Assembly: GCA_030654805.1 (NCBI GenBank)
Contig: JAURWR010000001.1
Location: 1-64,000, forward strand
Origin: Burkholderiaceae bacterium
GTDB lineage: Bacteria > Pseudomonadota > Gammaproteobacteria > Burkholderiales > Burkholderiaceae_C
DNA: 64,000 nucleotides
Direction of reading: 5' to 3'
Below the pieces are notes generated by a model. That model did not search any database. It saw only the letters and a list, made by a program, of their open reading frames with translations, and was not told the DNA's origin. Positions 58,084 through 64,000 of the stretch are shown piece after piece. Position numbers and translations under genes: made by a program. Positions within the stretch are counted from its first letter, which is position 1. Every line of letters starts with the position of its first letter.

Positions 58084-58632
58084 GTGAAACACTGGCCTAG
58101 CTTCATTTTGATTGCGTTGGGTCTCCAAGCAGGCCTCGCCACGGCAGGCCCCCTTACTGGTGACTCCATCGATGTATCAATGAACTGGACGATCAACACC
58201 GGTTACGGACTCGGTCGAATCACCGGGTTCGGCCTTGAGGCACCGTTCACTGTGATCGACGGCGACGCTGACAAACAGGAGTACAGCTCCGCGTTCACCA
58301 TTGACGTCGACGGATCCGGCTTCAAGGTTCAGTTTTTGACGAGGGCCGGCTGGCAAGACGGCGTGCTTTTGAGGCTTTCTGACTTGGACTTCAAGTCCGG
58401 TTCGGGAAACGAGTTGAAGGATTTGACGGTCAGCTCGAATTTGAGTGGTTACTCCCTTGCAGTCGGCTCGGACTACATCGATATTGGGCTTGGAGGAACG
58501 CAGTTCCTTCCTTCAACCTACCTTTCCGTTGCATTCGGCGCAGCTCCCGTGCCGGAGCCAGGAACTCTCGCCTTGTTCAGTTTGGCTTTGGCGGCTTTGG
58601 CAGTTACTCGCGTCAAAGTCAGGCGTGCCTAG
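58084..58632 (+). CDS. PEP-CTERM sorting-domain protein
   Basis: The 182-aa protein starts at GTG 58084 after a GGGGAG site. It has a signal peptide (SFILIALGLQAGLATAG), a beta-rich middle with Asp-Gly stretches and no recognised enzyme motif. It ends with the PEP-CTERM signal: VPEPGTLALF, a hydrophobic helix and an Arg-rich tail (RVKVRRA). Such proteins are processed by exosortase and usually exported to biofilm matrix. No exosortase gene is in the window. The gene is lower in GC than its neighbours. Confidence 0.9.
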   Translation: MKHWPSFILIALGLQAGLATAGPLTGDSIDVSMNWTINTGYGLGRITGFGLEAPFTVIDGDADKQEYSSAFTIDVDGSGFKVQFLTRAGWQDGVLLRLSDLDFKSGSGNELKDLTVSSNLSGYSLAVGSDYIDIGLGGTQFLPSTYLSVAFGAAPVPEPGTLALFSLALAALAVTRVKVRRA

Positions 58633-58652
58633 CGCGCGTGAGGATCACCGCC

Positions 58653-59432
58653 TCACCTCACCGCGTCGATCTCGGTGATGGTGAGCTTGCCTCGGTCATC
58701 GATCGCCTTGAACTTCACCTTGTCGCCGGCCTTCAACGAGTCGAGCATCGACTTGTCCTTGACGGCGAAGACCATCGTCATGCCGGGCATGTCCAGGTTC
58801 CTGATGTCACCGTGTTTCAGCGTGACCTTGCCGGCCTCCCTGTCGATCTTGCGAACCTCGCCGTCGGTCAGGTCGGCGGCATCGGCCTGAGCCACGACGA
58901 TGTCGCTGTACCGGCTGCTGCCCTTCGACGGCGCAGCCACACCGTCGACCACCACCTGCCCCTTCATGCCGACGTCGTAGTGACCGGCCTGCAGGCAGGC
59001 GAAATCGAAGGTCCCGGCCTTCGTGAATTGCCAGATCAGTTCGCCAGACTGGCCGGGCTCGACGCTGACCTGGTTCGGATCGACGTGCTCCATCGCCGGA
59101 AACCTGCGCATCAGCGCCGCGTGCTCATTCAGCTCGGCGATCGTGCCCAGCACCATCTCGTGCCTGAGCCTGCCTTCGTTCTTCAGCGCGAAGCGGATCG
59201 TCTCGTTGCGCCGGACCGCGATGCTCGCCGGACTGAAACGCATGCTGTCGCTCATCGTGATGCCAACGGTGCGCGTGACCTTCTTCGGGTCGCCCGGAAC
59301 GCCCAGCGCTGACGCGTGATCGCCCGGGTGTGCAGCACCGGCTGGCTTGTCGTGGGGTTCGTCGCCATGCGCGAACGCCAGGCTGCCGATGGCGATGAAA
59401 CTGAGCGCGAGAAGTCGGTTGAGGTGCGGCAT
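58653..59432 (-). CDS. Cupredoxin fused to a CusF-like copper-binding domain
   Basis: The 259-aa periplasmic protein (ATG 59432, signal ending near AFAHGDE) has a plastocyanin-like domain at about residues 55-165. Its type I copper ligands are RHEMVL, with ACLQAGHYDVGMKG at the end. A C-terminal CusF-type domain follows (about 180-255) with DMPGMTMVFAVKDKSML, a Met/Trp-like Cu(I) site. The fusion suggests a Cu(I)/Cu(II) carrier that works with the oxidase encoded just upstream. Confidence 0.87.
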   Translation of the reverse strand: MPHLNRLLALSFIAIGSLAFAHGDEPHDKPAGAAHPGDHASALGVPGDPKKVTRTVGITMSDSMRFSPASIAVRRNETIRFALKNEGRLRHEMVLGTIAELNEHAALMRRFPAMEHVDPNQVSVEPGQSGELIWQFTKAGTFDFACLQAGHYDVGMKGQVVVDGVAAPSKGSSRYSDIVVAQADAADLTDGEVRKIDREAGKVTLKHGDIRNLDMPGMTMVFAVKDKSMLDSLKAGDKVKFKAIDDRGKLTITEIDAVR

Positions 59433-59493
59433 GGAAATGCTTTCTGGCGGGATGGGGTGATACCAGGAGATCAGGGCTGCGGTGCGCACAGGC

Positions 59494-60906
59494 TCAGTGC
59501 CCCGCATGCCCGACGGGCTTGCGGACCTGCACCTCGACATCCTGCGCGGGCATGTTCTTCGCGGGCATCGATTGGCCGCCCTGCGACTGGAAACGTTCCG
59601 GTGGCTGCAGCGCGCCGGTCCATTCATACGCCACGGTGCCTTTCGGATGCGTGTACCAGCCGGGGTCCTGGTAGTCGCCCGGCTTCTGGTCGCGGCGCAC
59701 CTTCAGCAGGCTGAACATGCCGCCCATCTCGACCGAACCGACCGGGCCGTCACCGCTCATCATCGGCACGGTGTTGTCGGGCAGCGGCATCTGCATCTCG
59801 GTCATGTCGGCCATGCCGCGTTCGCCCATCACCATGTAATCGGGGATCAGGCCGGTGATCCGCTTCGCGATGCCCTGGTGATCGACACCGATCATCGTCG
59901 GCACGTTGTGCCCCATCGCGTTCATGGTGTGGTGGCTCTTGTGGCAATGGAAGGCCCAGTCACCTTCCTCGTCGGCGACGAACTCGATCTGCCGCATCTG
60001 GCCGACCCCGACGTCGGTCGTCACCTCGGGCCAGCGCGCGGTCTTCGGCACCGCGCCGCCATCGGTGCCGGTCACCATGAACTCGTGACCATGCAGGTGA
60101 ATCGGGTGGTTGGTCATCGTCAGGTTGCCGACGCGGATGCGCACCTTGTCGTTCTTGCGCACCACCAGCGGGTCGATGCCGGGAAAGACGCGGCTGTTCC
60201 AGCTCCAGAGGTTGAAGTCGAGCATCGTCATGATCTTCGGCGTGTAGGCGCCGGGGTCGATGTCGTAGGCGTTGAGCAGGAACACGAAGTCGCGGTCGAC
60301 CTCGTCGATCAGCGGGTGCCGGGCCTTCGGGTGCGTGATCCAGGTGCCCATCATCCCCATCGCCATCTGCGTCATCTCGTCGGCGTGCGGGTGGTACATG
60401 AAGGTGCCTGGCCGACGCGCGACGAATTCGTAGACGAAGGTCTTGCCCGGCTGAATCGCCGGCTGGTTCAGCCCCGCGACGCCGTCCATGCCGTTGGGCA
60501 GGCGCTGCCCGTGCCAGTGCACCGTGGTGTGTTCGGGCAGCTTGTTGGTGACGAAGATACGCACGCGATCGCCTTCGACCACCTCGATCGTCGGGCCCGG
60601 CGACTGGCCGTTGTAGCCCCACAGGTGCGCCTTGAAACCGGGCGACATCTCGCGCACCACCGGCTCGGCGACGAGGTGGAATTCCTTGACACCGTTGTTC
60701 ATGCGCCAGGGCAGCGTCCAGCCGTTCAGCGTGACCACGGGGTGGTACGGACGGCCGGTGGTGGGGACCAGCGGCGGCATCGTGTCGGGCTTGTCCTGCA
60801 TCACCGGCTCGGGCAAGGCCGCCATCGCCACCCGGCAGACCGAGGCCACCGCGACGGCAGCCGAGGCCGCACCTGCGCTTCGAAAGAAAGTACGTCTTGA
60901 GAACAT
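59494..60906 (-). CDS. Multicopper oxidase (Tat-exported)
   Basis: The 470-aa oxidase has a twin-arginine signal (SRRTFFRSAG) and copper ligands VHWHG, YHPHADEM, HPIHLHGHEF and HCHKSHHTM. A Met-rich patch (MAMGMMG and MTEMQMPLPDN) is typical of CueO/CopA-type cuprous oxidases. It oxidises Cu(I) to the less toxic Cu(II) in the periplasm. It is transcribed with the TolC-like gene (12-base gap) and the cupredoxin-CusF gene. Confidence 0.93.
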   Translation of the reverse strand: MFSRRTFFRSAGAASAAVAVASVCRVAMAALPEPVMQDKPDTMPPLVPTTGRPYHPVVTLNGWTLPWRMNNGVKEFHLVAEPVVREMSPGFKAHLWGYNGQSPGPTIEVVEGDRVRIFVTNKLPEHTTVHWHGQRLPNGMDGVAGLNQPAIQPGKTFVYEFVARRPGTFMYHPHADEMTQMAMGMMGTWITHPKARHPLIDEVDRDFVFLLNAYDIDPGAYTPKIMTMLDFNLWSWNSRVFPGIDPLVVRKNDKVRIRVGNLTMTNHPIHLHGHEFMVTGTDGGAVPKTARWPEVTTDVGVGQMRQIEFVADEEGDWAFHCHKSHHTMNAMGHNVPTMIGVDHQGIAKRITGLIPDYMVMGERGMADMTEMQMPLPDNTVPMMSGDGPVGSVEMGGMFSLLKVRRDQKPGDYQDPGWYTHPKGTVAYEWTGALQPPERFQSQGGQSMPAKNMPAQDVEVQVRKPVGHAGH

Positions 60907-60918
60907 GAGGGCCTCGAT

Positions 60919-62352
60919 TCAGTGGTTGCCTGCGGCGCTGTCCGTCGCGGACAGGGCAGGCATCAGGGACGGCGACAGGGAGGCGCCTTCGATGGGGCCG
61001 ATCTGCGCGCTGTCGAGATCGGCCTGTGCCAGCCAGAAATCGCGCAGCGCCTCGATGTAGCCGTTGACGCTGGTGATCTGCGATCGGGCGTCGGCCAGCA
61101 GCTCGAACACGCCGATCAGCATGCCGTTGTAGCGAAGCAGGTTCTCTTCGGAGATGCGCTTCTTCAGCGGCACGATCTCGTCGCGGTAATGGCGCGCGAT
61201 GTCGTAGCGGATGCGGTAGCTCGCATAAGCGCTGCGCACCTCGCTGCGCGCATTGACGGCCGTCTGCGCCGCGCGATTCACCGACTGCATATAGGTCGCC
61301 TCGGCGCGCGCGACGCGGGCCGTGCCCCAGTCGAACAGGGGCAGCTCGACGCTGATCTCGAACCCGCGCTCGGTCTGATCCTGGCTGAACGAGTTGCGCA
61401 TCACGCCGATTTCCAGCGCGTTGACGAAGCGTGTCACGCGGGTCAGGCCCAGGCGCTTCGCCACCTGCTCGCTCCCCATCTTCGCGGCCTGCACATCCAT
61501 GCGCTGGGCCATCGCGGTGCGCTCGATGTCGGGCAAGTCGTTCGGCTCCGAGGGGAGTTCGGGCAATCGTTCGGGCAGGCGGAACTGTGTCTGTGCGCCC
61601 CAGAGGCCGAGCATCCGCGTCAGCTGCTCACGGGCCTCGCCGCGCGCCAACTCGGCATGCGCGAGGTTCAGCGCGGCATCGGCATAAAACCCCTGCTCGC
61701 GGGCCTGCTGCAGCTGGTTCCAGTTGCCGGCCTGCGCCTGCCGGCGAGCCAGTTCGGCGCCGGCTTCGGCAGCGGCCTGCACCTGCCGCATGTAGCGAAC
61801 GGTTTCCTCGGACGCCACCGCAGCGTAGTAGGCCTTGCGCGTTTGCGCTGCCAGCGACAGCACGCTCATGATGGCCACGCCCCGCGTTTGCTCGAATCGG
61901 TGGTTCTCGATCTCGCGTGCCATCGGCATCGTCAGCAGGTGCGAGAGATTGAACGTCAGCGTTCGATCGATCTCGCTGCCCGAGCCCTGACGCAGGCGCC
62001 CGAAGCTGAAGCCGGGATTGGGCAGCAAGCCCGCCTGCACGCGGTCGGCGTCGGCGATACCGAGCTCGTCGAACGACGCCTGCAGGCCTCGGTTGTTCAG
62101 CAGCGCGATCTGCACCGCCGCGTCGACCGACAGCGGCTGGCCGAGCAACTCGGCGACGCGTTGATCGACTGCGGCTCGCTCCACATCAGAGCGGACCCAG
62201 GCCACGTCGTGGCCCAGTCGATCCCGGGTGCTTTGCTCGACACGCCCGAAGCCGGCATCGGGGCTCAACGAGGCGCAACCGCTCAACACCGACACAGCGG
62301 CGATGGCCGCAGTCAGTCGCCTGAGCGAATGAAGGAAGGGCATGGATTTCAT
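60919..62352 (-). CDS. CusC/TolC-family outer-membrane efflux lipoprotein
   Basis: The 477-aa protein has a lipobox (SVLSGCAS) and the paired helical repeats of outer-membrane efflux ducts, with extended N- and C-terminal domains. A shorter start at 62343 (MPFLHSLRR) is possible. It forms a trimeric channel for RND or MFS exporters. No RND pump (CusA) or adaptor (CusB) is in the window, so the partner must lie elsewhere, or the channel works with another system. Confidence 0.88.
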   Translation of the reverse strand: MKSMPFLHSLRRLTAAIAAVSVLSGCASLSPDAGFGRVEQSTRDRLGHDVAWVRSDVERAAVDQRVAELLGQPLSVDAAVQIALLNNRGLQASFDELGIADADRVQAGLLPNPGFSFGRLRQGSGSEIDRTLTFNLSHLLTMPMAREIENHRFEQTRGVAIMSVLSLAAQTRKAYYAAVASEETVRYMRQVQAAAEAGAELARRQAQAGNWNQLQQAREQGFYADAALNLAHAELARGEAREQLTRMLGLWGAQTQFRLPERLPELPSEPNDLPDIERTAMAQRMDVQAAKMGSEQVAKRLGLTRVTRFVNALEIGVMRNSFSQDQTERGFEISVELPLFDWGTARVARAEATYMQSVNRAAQTAVNARSEVRSAYASYRIRYDIARHYRDEIVPLKKRISEENLLRYNGMLIGVFELLADARSQITSVNGYIEALRDFWLAQADLDSAQIGPIEGASLSPSLMPALSATDSAAGNH

Positions 62353-62362
62353 CGGGATCGCC

Positions 62363-62731
62363 TCACTTCATCCGGTGGCCGGAATGGCCGGAGTCCGGCG
62401 ACGCCGGTGTCTGTGCAGGGGCAGACGCGGATGGTGAAGCGGACCCGTTCGCTTCGCGTGCATAGGCACGCCAGCCACCGCGCTGGCGTACCCGCTCGTT
62501 CGTGTCGCGCCACGGAGCGACGGTGGTTTCGGAAAGTGACCGGTAGCCGGCGAACGGTGAGCGATACAGCGCGGCGGGAATGGCAGCCGTGGGATCGGCC
62601 GCTTGCGGAGTGGCGACCACGCTCGCCAGAGAGGCTGCAGGTGCCGTCTGTCCCGCCACCGGCGTGGACATGAAGTGCAGCCCCGCGAGGACGCACATTG
62701 GCAGCGACGCTGCCTTGGGAATCGAAAACAT
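62363..62731 (-). CDS. Small secreted protein before the efflux duct gene
   Basis: The 122-aa protein (ATG 62731) has a signal peptide ending near MSTPVAGQTA. A middle part YRSPFAGYRSLSETTVAPWRD reads like a conserved core. The tail is Ser/Pro/Ala-rich and ends in DSGHSGHRMK, a His-rich metal-like end. It begins the minus-strand unit of copper genes. I know no named family. Function unknown. Confidence 0.7.
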   Translation of the reverse strand: MFSIPKAASLPMCVLAGLHFMSTPVAGQTAPAASLASVVATPQAADPTAAIPAALYRSPFAGYRSLSETTVAPWRDTNERVRQRGGWRAYAREANGSASPSASAPAQTPASPDSGHSGHRMK

Positions 62732-62800
62732 GATGAACCTCGCCTCGACTGCCGATGGCACACAGCCTCCGGCAACAGTCAGTGAAGCGCACGCGCAGCG

Positions 62801-62840
62801 GTGTCGAAGACACCGGTTCCCGCCGTGGTCGACCACGGCG
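62801..62840. promoter_or_regulatory. Two palindromes upstream of the copper efflux unit
   Basis: GTGTC-GAA-GACAC (62801-62813) and the perfect 20-bp palindrome CGCCGTGGTCGACCACGGCG (62821-62840) lie in the gap between the small secreted protein and the His-rich gene. They could be regulator sites or a stem-loop ending the 62860-63234 gene. Confidence 0.45.
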
Positions 62841-62859
62841 AGGGCGCATGCGGCGCCCG

Positions 62860-63234
62860 TCAGACGAGGAGAAGTCGAGGCGGTCGGTCCGGGCCGTCGG
62901 TCAGGAAGCCGACCGCGCCCATCGAGCGCAAGGTGGGCGGCGCATCGGCTGGCGCAGCCGCAGCAAACACCAGCGCGGCCGCCGGCAAGGCCGCACCGAC
63001 GCAACACGCAGCACAGACGCTGCACTTGGACGCCTTGTCGGCGTCACGATGGTCAGCGGACGCATCGTGCTCGTGCTCGTGCGCCGAGGCAGCAGGCGCG
63101 GCCTCGAGAGCAGCGCTTTCCGAGACACGATGGTGGCTCGGCCCGCAACCGAGCATGCTGGCCGCTGCGAATCCCTGGAAAGGAAGCGCGACCAGCAGCA
63201 CCCACATCAGCGCAGCACGAACCCGTTTGAACAT
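62860..63234 (-). CDS. Small membrane-exported protein with His-rich loop and CxxCxxC site
   Basis: The 124-aa protein (ATG 63234) has a membrane segment near residues 6-24. A His/Asp/Glu-rich part follows (SAHEHEHDASADHRDADKA), with SKCSVCAACC and a second hydrophobic stretch AALPAAALVFAAAA. The mix is reminiscent of DUF2946-type metal-exposed proteins. A TACAAT lies only 6 bases before the ATG, so either the leader is very short or the start is elsewhere. Function uncertain. Confidence 0.7.
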   Translation of the reverse strand: MFKRVRAALMWVLLVALPFQGFAAASMLGCGPSHHRVSESAALEAAPAASAHEHEHDASADHRDADKASKCSVCAACCVGAALPAAALVFAAAAPADAPPTLRSMGAVGFLTDGPDRPPRLLLV

Positions 63235-63283
63235 CGACCGATTGTAAAAACAAAGACGCGCCGCTGCGCGCACGGCCGTTTGC

Positions 63284-63760
63284 TCAGTGGCGAATGGCGG
63301 CGGCAGCCGCAACAGCATGATCGAGACCGGTGTCGGGCGACTCGAAGGTCTGATGCCGGGCCCCGTCTGCCTCGATCAGCTCTTCGGTGACGAAGCGGCC
63401 GTAGCGCTGCGCAGCAACGGCATTCAGCTTCAGAGCCACCGCCGTGACCTTGTCGACTTGGGCCTCCTCCGGCGCACGCACGACCAGGAAGCTGCAGCCC
63501 ACTTCGGCGAGTTCGCGGTGTGCCTTGATGAGGTTGAGGTCCTGACCGATCGCGGCCATCGGGCTGGCCTTCACGATTTCCGTGTCGACCTGGGCCATCA
63601 TTTCTGCGGGCGTGTAGCGCACCAGGTCCGCCGCCGAAAAACCCTGCTCCGCCAGCGAGCGCTCTGCGGCCTCCATGTCACCGGCGCTTCGAAACGCGAC
63701 AACAACGTGTCCGACGGGTTTGAACACCCCGAACGATTCAGGAATGTGGCTCTTGTCCAT
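63284..63760 (-). CDS. Conserved hypothetical stress protein
   Basis: The 158-aa protein (ATG 63760, MDKSHIPESFG) has no signal or membrane segment. It has a VGHVVVAFRSAGDMEAAERSLAEQGF start, like a small ferredoxin-type or cystathionine-like fold, and an RYTPAEMMAQVD helix. I do not recognise a named family. It is the first complete gene of the minus-strand chain seen here. Confidence 0.7.
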   Translation of the reverse strand: MDKSHIPESFGVFKPVGHVVVAFRSAGDMEAAERSLAEQGFSAADLVRYTPAEMMAQVDTEIVKASPMAAIGQDLNLIKAHRELAEVGCSFLVVRAPEEAQVDKVTAVALKLNAVAAQRYGRFVTEELIEADGARHQTFESPDTGLDHAVAAAAAIRH

Positions 63761-63888
63761 GCGGTTCTCCTGGGTACGACAACCGGAGCGGCTGCGTCTG
63801 GGTGGTGGCGATGAAGCTATTCTTTTCGCACCGTGCATGGCAGGCGGTCGGACAAGTCCGCGCTCGCGTGTCAGTCAATGCCGACGCA

Positions 63889-63999
63889 TCAGCGGGTCGA
63901 CTGCGCCAACGGGACGGCGTCGCCCTGCAGCAGCTCGGGTGTCAGCTGGGCAATGGCCTGGAAATGGCTCAGGAACACGCGCCCGGTGAGGCGATCCAT
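63889..63999 (-). CDS. C-terminal end of an unidentified gene (cut by window edge)
   Basis: The minus-strand frame reads DRLTGRVFLSHFQAIAQLTP, then LLQGDAV, to a stop at 63889. It is most likely the tail of a protein running off the right edge. An ATG at 63997-63999 exists but 36 codons is short for a gene. Function cannot be told. Confidence 0.5.
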   Translation of the reverse strand: MDRLTGRVFLSHFQAIAQLTPELLQGDAVPLAQSTR

Positions 64000-64000
64000 G

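Overview
The window reads as one continuous stretch of a beta-proteobacterial chromosome. Gene order and protein similarity suggest Burkholderiales, with a Comamonadaceae/Rhodoferax-like left arm. Supporting signs are the prfB +1 frameshift site, a polyhydroxyalkanoate (PHA) synthase, a bacterial-type tRNA-Thr(CGU) and tRNA-Ser(UGA), and a PEP-CTERM protein. Coding density is high. There are no rRNAs, phages, intact insertion sequences or CRISPR arrays.

Layout. (1) Positions 1-13.6 kb are housekeeping: yajQ, a degenerate HD-domain protein, an FMN split-barrel protein, a glutamine amidotransferase, plsY, ybaK, an aldo-keto reductase, an acyl-CoA synthetase with a divergent hydrolase, prfB, a HAD phosphatase, pepN, fbp and tRNA-Thr. 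(2) Positions 14.1-23.2 kb are a minus-strand block: a 669-aa protein with a PhoU/DUF47-like C-terminus, a PPDK-like protein without its C-terminal barrel, PHA synthase, fabI, a MaoC-Pta fusion and ackA. An ANR/FNR-type box (TTGAGCCAGATCAA) lies upstream of the first gene. (3) Positions 23.3-30.4 kb hold transporters, a CNNM/CorC protein, apaH, tRNA-Ser, a HigBA-like toxin-antitoxin pair and small membrane proteins. (4) Positions 30.8-36.6 kb hold a histidine kinase, a sigma-54 response regulator and a PAS-GGDEF-EAL protein. A candidate -24/-12 promoter precedes the kinase.

(5) Positions 36.6-45.8 kb hold 3-hydroxybutyrate dehydrogenase, a patatin, a beta-propeller, a ketopantoate-reductase-like protein and a split glutamate-synthase-like cluster with a type III glutamine synthetase. 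The last is divergent from an XRE-cupin regulator. (6) Positions 45.9-54.6 kb hold small secreted or stress proteins (including a collagen-like lipoprotein), a PQQ-type sugar dehydrogenase, fumC, AsmA, a general-stress FMN protein and UspA. (7) Positions 54.6-64 kb are a copper/periplasmic-stress island: a Met-rich protein with a second ANR/FNR-type box (TTGACGCCCATCAA), a CopZ-like chaperone, CopA ATPase, a decayed cueR remnant, a PEP-CTERM protein, a cupredoxin-CusF fusion, a multicopper oxidase, a CusC/TolC lipoprotein and small His-rich proteins.

Taken together, regions 2 and 7 resemble the low-oxygen and stress gene sets of Burkholderiales: acetate kinase with phosphotransacetylase for substrate-level ATP, PHA as electron and carbon sink, UspA, and metal handling. 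This is inferred from gene content plus the two boxes. The least explained pieces are the coupled PhoU-like/truncated-PPDK pair, the collagen-like lipoprotein, and a roughly 166-bp palindromic element at 26019-26184. All functions come from reading motifs; no database search was run.
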